From the NCBI GenBank assembly GCA_941918925.1, contig OW799233.1, positions 113,395,833 to 113,459,832 of the forward strand: a DNA stretch of 64,000 bases, read 5' to 3'. Numbering within the stretch: the stretch's first letter is position 1; every line of letters starts with the position of its first letter. Made by a program: the position numbers and the translations under genes. A model generated the notes under the pieces. That model ran no database searches and was not told the origin of the DNA. It worked only from the letters and a program-made list of their open reading frames with translations. Shown in pieces: positions 22,829 to 34,800 of the stretch. Source of the DNA: Phyto melanocephala (taxonomy: Eukaryota > Arthropoda > Insecta > Diptera > Rhinophoridae).

Positions 22829-25800
22829 GTGAGTATAAAACATTTAACAATAGCTGATAAATATAATAACATGCAAAATATACATAAAAGTTTAGAAGTA
22901 TTCTTAGATTTGGTTCAATTATATTTAATGACATAATCAACACAAAGAATATATATTTAAAGAAATTTCATTTGGAGCTGAAAAATACTTATATCTATAA
23001 AATTAAACCATTGGTAAATTAGAACCTTAACTCTGTTCATACAAAATACACATTTAAAATATTAAATATCTATGTTCAACGTTATTTAAATTTATGTATA
23101 TGTATGTATGTTTGTATGTATGTATGTACGTAGTATGTACATATGTTTACAATTGCCATAATTTAAAATTTTTCTTTTAACCATGATAAATGCTTTTAGC
23201 TTATTTTATTCTAATTTTTGAAAGTTCTACATTTTAATACAATCAATAATTGAAAAATTCATAAAATATACATACATACGTACGAGTACTACAGTAAAAA
23301 GTTCAAATAATAAATTTTTAAGACAGAAAAAAAACTTGAAATCCTTCAAGTGACTTTTATACAGCATTCAACACATTATTATCTCTAAGTTGCTTTTCAA
23401 AACTTTAACAATAAGTTAACTAAATCGAGTAGGCAATTTACTTTTAAAAAACAATAGCTAAATTATTTCATTGTAACCGTTGACAAACATTTACAATACT
23501 TAAACAATTACACTTAATAACAGGCAATTGATTTACGCATTTTCAAAAAAATAATAATAATAATTGAAACATACCCGCTTTAATTAAGTTTATATGGTTT
23601 AAATAATTAAGACCTATAAACTCACACAAAAAATTCGATTGAATATTTTGTGCACAGGTGTATAATTACAATTAATTCAATTCAATCGGAAAATAGTTTT
23701 CATGTTAAGAATAAATACTGCTTTTGCAACTAACTACTTGTTTACGCACGGGTTTCTATGTACACATATCGAGCCTTAACTGCTTAAATAACGTAACCCA
23801 CAAAAACCAAATTTTACAGGAGAAGGTTTTTTAACTTTTGTTGGAATTTGTTTAACATTTTTATTATAAAAATTGAAATGTAGCCTGTCAATTATCTTAT
23901 GCAACTTATAGATAAGTTTTACCTTAATTCTCCATAAATAAAATTTTGTTTGTCATTCACGCTATATTTGTCGTCCCATCCAATATTTTTCATACATTTC
24001 ACAAAAAATTTAAATCTAAAGCCGAATTCTTCAGTCTCACTGCGGTCGAACTCCAATTTACATGTCAAACCAAGCGTTCAAATGTTTTCATTATTCATTC
24101 GAAATTCCTTAAGAACGATTATAAAAATTATAAAATACAAATTGGTATTAGAGGTTTATTATTGGTAGTAAGTTTATATAAAATTAAATTTGGTCTTTTC
24201 CGTAATATGTCGAGACCTTGACTCTTTTTATGGCGGCTAATTTTTCGTTATATAAGGGTGAGTGTAAATGTTTATAAGCAAGCAAGGGTTAAAATTTAAA
24301 AGTTTTTACGGTTCCATCTCTAGATTTAAACACCTAACATATAACAGTTACATACTTATGTAAATATTGGTTGCTCTTTACAATTAATTTATTTGTTTAT
24401 TTCGTTAATTATTCGGCGAACAGGGATGCCACTTTGATTCAATCAGACCAAAATTGGTAGAATTTTTTAATTTATGCATAAGATGGTAGCTTTGTTATAA
24501 TTTTTTTAAATTTTTGGTAGAATTTTATCAATTAAAGTCAAAAATAATTTGCCAATAAAAATGTTATTTAAAATATATTATTTCATGAGATCTGTACTTG
24601 AACCATAAAACTATAGTTTGAACTATTAGTTTTGACATAATATAGAAAACTAACACTGTAGAGGAGGGCAGGTGCTGGTGTGTACTCATCTGAGGTGGAT
24701 GGAGGGAACCACGTGTAGACAGGCTCGTATGGTGCTCAGGGAGCCACTTGGCAGGGGTGCAGTGAAGATACTCGGTTTTAATCGGTGTACGATGGGCTGG
24801 ATCACTGCGTTGATTACAGGACATGGAACTTCAAAGATCATCTAAAGAGGATGCAGATCGTGGATGATGATATTTGTAGAATGTGCCTGGAGGATGCCGA
24901 GACGGCAGCGCATGTAGTATGCGAGTGTCCGGCGTTGGCTAGCGAAAGATTGAGGATCACAGGCAAGCACACATTAAGTGTGAGTGCGATGGGGGACCTT
25001 AGTTTGAGGGAGATGCTGGCGATTACAAAGGACTGTGCGATGAGGATTGTCGACAATCACCAGTCGGTAGTGTGAAATCGTTTTCCTAGTCCAGAGCAAA
25101 CGCCGGTTGTGGCGCGGGACTCAGTGATTGATACTGATCGGTGGACACGAAGTCACTGAGGAGCGAAGGGGATCGAAAACGGACCCGTGATAGTAGTGGT
25201 CTGCTTCGATATTCCCCCTAGATGTGTATGTAACACTGTAGAGGACTATGTTGTGATATTGAAAACAGTCCTTTCTAAAAAAGTTAATTTACATTACCTC
25301 AAATGTCAACATTAGGAAATTAGTTTATTATGATCCAGTCTTATATAATAACAATTTTCTTTAAATATTAATACAAATAAATATATTTAAATACCATTAA
25401 ATTTAATATATTTTGCCAATTCACAAGGATGTGATAAGTGTCATATTGTCATAAAGTCGTAAGTTAAAAAATTTTTTTTAAAAATTTTAAGGTTTTGTAT
25501 TGCTTATTGTAAAAATTTTAGACCTTTTAAAATTTTTTTATATTAAGACATTATGACAATACGACACTTAGAACACCCTTGTGATTTGGCCAATTAATTT
25601 TAATGAAGTAAATAATTTAGACACTTTTATTATTAAAATTAATTTGTTTTTCATTCCAATCGATCTAAGTATAAGTTCTTAAAAAGGTAATTTGAAAATT
25701 TATAGGTTTTAGTTCGCTTTTTAGAAGATTTGGTAGAAAAATTATTTTTGTTTTGGCATCCCTGTCGGTGAATTACATATCTTTTAATGCCAGTTACGTT

Positions 25801-28800
25801 ATTTTTTCAATCGTCGTTTACGTTTCAATTTAATGGCTTGTATTTCTATAACTATTATTACTTTCGATTCATTATTTTAACAGACGAGTGTTAGAGCTAG
25901 AGAACAATTTTGCATCAAAAAGTAAATTTCTAAAAATATGTCAGTTACGTTATTTTCGCTGTTAGGGCTCAATATATATATGTATTGTTAAATTTAGATA
26001 TACAGTGAGCGTAAAAAGTTAGCAAATACCATTAAATAATAACATAAAAAATTCACTTTAAGTATTTATTATTAAAAACTACGATAAGAACTTTTCCATA
26101 TCTAATCAATTTATACATTTTCAAAACATAGGTAAAATGTTGTATAGGCTCGTGTTTTATTATAATAGTTATACCCGTGAGTTTTGACCGGTATATACTG
26201 CAAGTGTGACTAGTTAACTTTGATCTTTGATAAGTAAACAGCTGTGGAGTAAGTTAATATGTTTTACATACACAAAATCACATGTAGGAAAAAGTTGAAG
26301 TCTGGTTTTTCAAATTGATTTTTCAAGTAAAACTAAGTATAAAGCGTACGAAATTCATTGCAGAAATAGAATAAACTAATAGAAAGAATTTATACAAATT
26401 TATGAGGTTAGTTTTTTTATTTTGTTTTAAATTAAGATAATACATTATTCAATTGTTGTATTAATTAATGGCAATGTTTCTTTAGAAGTTCAATTTTATA
26501 TTTAATTTTATAACTATCGAAAAAAAATGATATTTTTTTGACACTTATGCATAGTATGTTATAGTGCATTTAACATTATAAATATATGTTTGACATTCTA
26601 TCAACATGGGAAACCTATAATTAAATATAATTGAATTTATACGAATTCGAGGTCAATATATGTATTTAACGATTGTAATTGTAAAAAGTAAACCGGCGTG
26701 TGTGGAATTTTTTTTTTAATACAGACCATCTTTTATACTTTAATCAAACATTGTAATAAAACTTTATTTAACTGCATATAGGAATCACTCAAGCATTCAA
26801 AATATAATTAAATAATGTATTTAAGGTTTTTTTTTTAATATTTGCACACCTATTGCAGGTACTTATTTACTTTTGTGTTGGACTTTTCAAAACGTACATT
26901 TTATTTTTTAGTTTTGACTTCAATGGGAATTTCATGAGTCACATTAATTTGTGTTTAGTATCGGAAGTTCTTATTACTTTTTTGTTATGTCGCATTACTT
27001 ATAAATTAAAACAAATGACATGAAAGATCGAAATAGGGTTTTATAGCTTAAGTAGTTTGCTTTCTTAACTACTAAGCATCTGATTAACAGTTTCAAATTA
27101 AACATTAGTTTCTAATGTCTTACTTCTTTAGACTGTACTTACTGTATACATCATTGGTGAACTCACAAATTATTATTATTAACTTTTTCATCTCTGATGT
27201 ATTTAATTTATTTATTTATTAAAACCTAATGAGTTGTCAACAAAATGTATACAACTATTGTAGAATCTGACGACATACAACTCTTACGATAGCTTGTGAA
27301 CTGGGTCATTATTTATCTCGAAAATGCAACTCTACAATAATAACGTCACCGATGAATGTTGTTACAGCAGCGTTCAGTTCTTGTTTGTATAAATGTACTG
27401 TTGCTAAAGCACACAATTATACATATTTTTATAGTAGTATTTTTAAAGGGCATGTTTTTAAAAGCGGAAAATATTAAAATGAAAAAAATTGTATAGGATT
27501 TTGTATATACATACATACATACATACATATTTTGGTTCGCAATATTTGTCCTTTCAGGTCTTTCAAAATTGCTAGTTGTTTACACAAAGCCTTTTGTGGA
27601 TAGAAAATTAGCAATTTAAACAAAAATTAAATAACATTAAACATAATACTGCATATTAAAATTTTTAAATATCATTACGATTTCCAATAATACAAATAAA
27701 CAATTCGCAAATTTTGCTCTATAAGTCTATTTATTAAGAATTATTTATATGAACTTATTGAAAAACGGTAAGAGAAACCAGTATAACCATTTTAAAGTTT
27801 TCCACTTCTAAATAAAATACCCTGTATACATATATAAATAAATAAATCAATATATGTACTGTGAGCGTCAAAATAAAGTGTACAAAAACTTTTTCTAGAA
27901 TAAAGTATTTTTTTAGTCTTTTAAGATATGACTAAATTTATCATTCTAGGGTTTTTTAATATTAGTATACTAATCTCTAGTTAGCTATAGAAAGACAATG
28001 AGAAATTTCTTACAAATACATAAATGATGGAGCAAAAACAAATTCGAATCCATATTTTACGCGTCAAAATAAAGTGTACATGTTGCATATGCATCATTTC
28101 AGCGGTGTGCTACTGTAAAAGAATATCGTTATATTTGGTTGTTTTCTTTATTTTAGCATTCTAATGAAAGGTTTTTATTGTTTTATGTAAATTAATTGTG
28201 ATCTGCAGAGTAAGATCTCCTCGTGTGAAGTAAATTTTAATTTTTTTGGAATGGGAAAACAAACTTCTAGTGATATTAGAGAATTAGTAATAAAACTTCG
28301 GAATGAAGGAAAAACTTTCAGAGAAATTGGCTCTATTATAAACAGAAGCCACAATACTGCAAAAAAAAATTATTGATAAAAACGAAAAATACGGCAAAAT
28401 AGAAAATCGTCCAGGGTCGGGCCGGCGAAAACTTTTAAAGGAGGCTGAAATAAGATCCATAGTGCGCGATGTAAAAAAGAATCCTTTTAAAAGTGCCGTT
28501 AAAATATCAGAGGAAGTTTCGGCAACATCAGAAACTACCGTAAGTACCAGTACAATACGACGATCATTACACGAAAACGGGTAACATGGTCGATTCCCAC
28601 GAAAGAAACCACTAATATTACCAGCTAATTAAAAAAGACGCCTAGAATACGCCAAAAAGTATGAAAATAAAGATGTTTCATTCTGGAATAATGTGCATTT
28701 TACTGATGAAAGTAAATTTGAGGTGTTTGGCCAGAAAAAACCAGTTAAAGTATGGAGAACAAAAAACAATGATTATGCTGACCAAAATTTAATAACCACG

Positions 28801-31800
28801 GTTAAGCATGGAGGGGGTTCGGTGATGGTGTGGGGATGTATGGCGGCAAACGGAGTAGGGAATTTGGTTTTTATTGAAAGTACAATGAATAAGATGGACT
28901 ACCTGAACATTTTGCAAAACAACGTGCCATTCAGTATGGAGAAATTGGGGTTGGAAGGATCTTGGATTTTTCAACAGGACAACGACCCCAAACATACATC
29001 CCATATAGTAAAAGAATGGCTTCTGTACCGCTCTCCCAAAACATTGGATCATCCTCCACAATCACCGGGCTTAAATCCAATTGAACATTTGTGGGAGCAT
29101 TTGGACCGCCAACTCCGAAAAAGGACAATTAGCGATAAGAATATGCTGAAATCCGTTATAATGGAGGAATGACAGAAAATTTCATCCGATATAACTAAAA
29201 AATTAGTAGAATCGATACCCAGAAGACTAAATTCTGTAATTAAGGCAAAAGCAAAATCAACTAAATACTAAATCGATTTTATTTTAATTTAAAAACAGTT
29301 TGTACACTTTTTTTTGACGCGTAAATAATGAATTATTTTTTATTTTTGTTGTAAATTTTTTGTTGTTGTTAATATTTTTGCTGTTTTGTTTAGAATAAGG
29401 TAGAGAACTAAATACTGATTTAAAAGTACCTAAATGTAAAACTTTATCGTAAATGAAAATACTGATATAAAAACAATGTTTTAAAAAATATTTGTGTACA
29501 CTTTTTTTTGACGCTCACAGTATATACAGTGTTGAGAAATATAATAGAAACGACATGGCATAATGTTTCTTAAGTGGAACGCTAAATGTTTATTTCAATT
29601 GTGGTAAGTGTAAACGAAATGCAAAAAATGATAACGGGACTAACTTTATTCTACAAAATTTTCAGTTGTTTATCCAAAAAAATCATCGTTCGTCGATCAC
29701 GTAAAGACTGTAAAAAAAAGAATTTAACTCAATACATTTTGTTAGAAATTTTTAAATTTAATATCATTGTTAAAACTAATTTATAAAACTAACTTCAACA
29801 AATAAACAAAATTTAATAAGAAATTATTGCAATGTGTGAACTTGCATTAGTGTAATTTCGTACAAACTGTGTCATGCTGTACATTCTACTAACACAGAGA
29901 GAACAACAATTGAAAAGTTTAAGGTAGAAGAAAAAATCATATCCAAAATTGCCAATAATGGAGTGCTCTAAAAAAGTATTTTCTGCTTTAAACTTTGTTT
30001 CCAAAATGGAAGCCAGAGGCAGAAAACGTGCAACAAGCATAGGTGGGGCAAAAGTCTTATACGACTCGCTAAAAAAACTATTTTTCTCATCGTCGAAACT
30101 AAAAAAGCACCATTTAGTAGCAGAAAAGTGCGAAATAGGCAAGGGTTGAAAGTACGCAGTGCAAGAAAAGTACCCCTCATGAATAAAAAGTATTAAAAAT
30201 TATTTTTCTGTAACTTTGGATGGTAGTTTGATAGAATTTGTTGATAAAATTAAATGCCTTGGTGTTATTCTTGACTCAGGTCTGAATTTTGAGAGTCATG
30301 TCAATTTTGTTATATCTAGAATTAACTTTTCTTTACGTAAGTTATACAGTTTAAATTCATCGCTGCCTTTTAATATAAAGAAACAAGTTGTTCATGCCCT
30401 TATTATGCCTATATTTTTGTATGGCTTAGAAGTGTACACAGGTACCTTTGGATATGTTATAAAGAGACTAAGGTTAGTATTTAATAGGGTGGTTAGGTTT
30501 CTGTACTCCGTTAGATTTGGTCAGCATATTTCATCATTTGTCTTGAAGTTTTTAGGATTTTCTTTTATGGAATTTATAAATTTTAGAAATATTTTACACT
30601 TTTATAAGTTATATAAGTTGCAGATACCTAAATATTTAGTTAAGTTTTTTAGGTTTTGTAGATATAATAGAAAAAGACAGTTGATCATAGCAAGATTGAC
30701 CTCAATTTTGGAACGATCTTTTTGTGTGAGAGTGGCACGAACTTATAATAGGTTATCGAACACTTTAAGGACGTTTGATGTTAATATTGATTCCTTTAGG
30801 AAAAAGCTTTTTCGCGAGTTATCTGAAAATAGTACTTAATTGAATGACCATTCTCTATCCATTTCCATATTTCAATCTTGGTCTTAAGTTTGGTTAGTTT
30901 GGCTTATATTTTCTGTACAATTTTCTTGTCATTATAATTTTAATTCCTTTGTATTTATATTTAAATTATTACATTATATTTTTATAGTTTAAGTAAAAAG
31001 CATTGTAAATTTTTTTTAGTAGAAGTTTGTAGCCGATTATGGCCTAGAGGCTTGGTTGCCAAAATTTAAATAAATAAATAAAATATTCAAAAACGCCTAG
31101 ACTTTGGCTATAAGCTTAAATTAAAAAAGAAACTGGGTTTGTGGTCAAACGAAATAAAAATAAATTTCTTCGGCACCGATGGAAAACATTATGTTAGGCG
31201 CCCAGACAATACAGTATATGATCCAAAATTTACCAAAAAGACAGTAAAACACGGTACTGGATCCATCATGTTATGAGATGTCTCTCTTTTTCTGGTGTCG
31301 GTCCAATATATTGGATTAAGAACAAAATGTGCTTCACAGACTACGTAAATATATAAATATATTGAAAAGCATAATTCTTCTACTTTCTGAGAAAGAGATG
31401 CCCTTGATATAGGAGTTTTACTTAAACAATGACCCGAAGCACTCCTCAGAATTGGCAAAGGACAAGGTACCTCTAAAGGAATGTTCCTTAACCTAATAGA
31501 ACATCTTTAGGTTTTGCTCAAGATGAAACTGGAGGGCTTCAGTTCGAAAAATAAGAAAAAATCCAGAAAGAGTGGTTTTCTATTGACAAGGATATTTGCA
31601 CAAATTTGTTGATTCCATGAGTCGCAGATGCAATGAAGTTGTGAAAAACAAAGGAGGTACAAATAATGACCGCTTACATTGTTTGTTTGTCATATATATT
31701 AAAATATAAATGATCTTGATTATATTTTTATAATAATATAATTGAAAAATTTGAAAGAAAGCATTCGTTTCTATTATTTTTCCCATCACTGTATATATTT

Positions 31801-34800
31801 TTATATATGTATGTATATCTATATATATATATAAATATATATATGTATGTGCATATGTATGTACATAGTATTGTCGTCTTCGTTTTATTATTCTATTTTG
31901 TAAAATTCGATTTTTTATTTTGCAAAATAAATTTACAAGCGGCATGTAAACAAACTGATAATAAAAAAATTTGCTTTCTAAGATAATGATTTTCTTTTAT
32001 TTTCCTCTATAGTTGACTTAGAAGTGTTCAGAGGGCAGGACAGTTAAGTTTTTTAAAAAAATTCTAGTTAAAATTAAACAATTTATTGGTTATTAATTTG
32101 AAATATTTTAAATCCAAAGCTTATTGGCATTTTTTAATGATTATAAATAAAGAAATAAAACAAAAAAGGGTATAAATATGCAGATTAAAATTTTACAACC
32201 ACTTTTAACATCAAAAAAATTTTTACGGTATGGCAATCGGTAAGTTTTACATATTAATACCTATAGAAGCTCAAAGTATAACTTTAATCTACAATTTATT
32301 GTTTTATCTATTTATTTGCTTCGACTTGAATTTTATTCCTAAAGTAAATGTAATAAATTGTGAACACCAAATCTAACACAGAAAAAAATAAAATAACAAA
32401 ATTTTTTTAAACGGGAGTTTAAATTATTACACTACACTCTCTTTGTTTTGTATTTTATACTAAACACAAAAACACTCTTTGCAAAAACAATTTTAATTAT
32501 TTACTTTTGTTACACACATACATATGTATTCTTAGTAGCTACCCAGCCTGCAAAATTGTCCGACATCTGTCAGATGTCGGTAAGAAATGTCGACAAACAA
32601 GTAAGAACTCTATACGAATTCTGTCAGACTTCTGACCGCCAAACATATGAAGTGGTTGACACGAATTCTGACAGACATGTCGTGTGAAATTCTGAGTTTT
32701 TTACCGACGTGTCTGATAGAAATCTAACAGAAATCTGAAAGAAAACGCAGGGAAATTCTGATTTATTATACGACATACTGATAGATTTCTGAAAGTTTGT
32801 CGGATGTTTGTCTGAAATATTTAATAAAATAAAACTCAGTTTTATGTTATATTTTTTTATTCATTTAATTTATTACTTAATTACATATATTCATATACAT
32901 TGTTTATATGCCACATATTCTTTTGAATATTTTAAGCTAACTTGAAAAACCAAATACGCATCTTTTTGAAAATTTTTCCGAAAAGCCTGAGTGACACTCT
33001 TTTTACATATATTGTTATTAATCACAAAACAATCACTTTCTATATTACTTTTAAACTTTTTCAACACACCAATAAATTTAATTTTTTAATACCTATCACC
33101 TATTTTGTTGCACTTTATGACTTAAATAAACAATTTGTAAAACGAACAAAACCAAGATTACAAATTTGTAAAGGCAAAGAAAGAAAAGAAAATAAAGTAA
33201 AGAAAAAAACAAAAAATCCTTAACAAAAGGAATGAAAACAACTTAGACATTTCTGTACGAAATCAGTCAGAAATCTATCAGACATGTCGGTAAACAAAAA
33301 AGATTAAAATCCCTTCGACATATCGGTACGAAATCAGTCAGAAATCTAACAGACGTGTCGTACATTAAATTTCCCAGACATGTCTTACAGAAATCTGTAC
33401 GAAATGTCCGTAAAAAAAGTCTGATATTTGTAAGACTTGTCTGTCTCAGACATTGTCGTACTTTTGTGCAGGCTGGGTACTTCAATCGCTTATAACTTCT
33501 AAAATACTAAACCAATTTTAATATGATAATAGATTGTGGTCATCTGCATGAAACTTTCTTCCAAATAGTTTTTTTTTTTATTAAAATTAATTGTAAGTAA
33601 ATGCGTAACAAAAATTTTACTTGACTATCAATATACATATAAGATTTGCATTTTGTTTTCGAATTTGATTTTGGAACAAAAAAAATCAGCTGTTGGTATA
33701 TTTTTTGTATGTTTATTAAAAGTTTCTACATCGTTTATTTCTGTAGGTATGGTAACATTGTAACATTCAAAAGAAATTTTAACATGTAAAAAAATTGTGT
33801 TGAAAAAAAACCAATATCAGTTTTGAGTTAAACGATACATGGGTAAGCATCTCTTATTTGGTAAACAAATTTATTTGTTTACAAATTATTTATTATATTA
33901 TCTGTATTAATTACCTCCTTATAGATTAAAAGCTTTAGTTTATATTAGGATTTATGATTTGGAAATAAAGGGTCCGCCATCTAACGATTTATTTTCAACT
34001 AGTGCTTATTTCGTGAATGGTAACACTTAGCTCATGTCTGATTTGACAGATAATTAATTTTATCCTTTCGCTGAATGAATATGGTTGTGTATACGTTTGA
34101 ACAACGCTGGAAAATATTGCGACATTACTTTGGCCGATTTTGCCAAAAGAATCATCTTTTCAGATGAAGCTCATTTTGATCTTGTCGAGTATGTAAACAA
34201 GCAAAATTGTCGCATTTGGGGCATAGAAAACCCGCACGCATACATTGAAAAGCCGATACACCCAAAACGAGTCACTATTTGGTGCGGATTTTGGTCCAGA
34301 GACATAATTGGACCATTTTTCTTCGAAAATTAGCAAGGAGTGTCCGTGGTCAATTGTGATCGTTATCGGGCCATGTTGAACGAATTTTTGTTCACAAAAA
34401 TTTAAGAGGAGGATATTGGCAATATTTGGTTTCAAGAGGGCGGCACTACGTGCCACACAGCCGAAGCTACACTTTTTTAATAGCATTTTCAAAAAAAAAA
34501 AGTTATTTGGCGGACCCGTTATAGGTTTATTCCTATGTACCCATAACTATGTCATAACATCTAAACATAAAATATGTATTACTGTTATATGGCATCAATA
34601 AGTCAAACTAAATCCACTTATTTATATTTTGCTGACATAGAATCTGTTTATGTAACTTTACGTCTAGACGAGCCATCGAGTTTTTCAGAATAGAACAAAT
34701 CGTAGGCAGAGCGACTGTCTAAAAATTGCTCATGTTCTTTGATATGAAAAAAACGTAAAGAGTGTATTTTGTTGATATTTTTATCGTCGTTTCTTTCATT

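Larger units (their letters stand above)
24413..25772. mobile_element. Non-autonomous hAT element carrying two insertions
   Basis: Terminal inverted repeat CAGGGATGCCA at 24421 and its complement TGGCATCCCTG ending at 25764. The flanks are TCGGCGAA (24413-24420) and TCGGTGAA (25765-25772), an 8-bp target duplication with one mismatch, typical of hAT. Inside lie a retrotransposon fragment (24666-25230) and a foldback MITE (25414-25592). Without them the element is about 585 bp with no coding capacity. Confidence 0.8.
29946..31660 (+). pseudogene. Tc1-like transposase remnant, interrupted
   Basis: Left part (29946-30190): [11 protein letters not shown], then [16 protein letters not shown], the end of the DNA-binding region. 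Right part (31084-31660): [51 protein letters not shown]. The catalytic QDNDPKH block reads NNDPKH, so the Asp is replaced. Stops and frameshifts are frequent. The two halves are separated by the LINE insertion. Confidence 0.8.
29525..31793 (+). mobile_element. Second Tc1-like transposon, split by a LINE
   Basis: TA at 29525-29526 and 31792-31793. Ends CAGTGTTGAGAAATATAATA and (minus strand) CAGTGATGGGAAAAATAATA, both followed by GAAACGA. It abuts the preceding Tc1-like element with only TATATA between the two. Transposase remnants lie on both sides of the inserted LINE (30200-31083). Confidence 0.88.
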
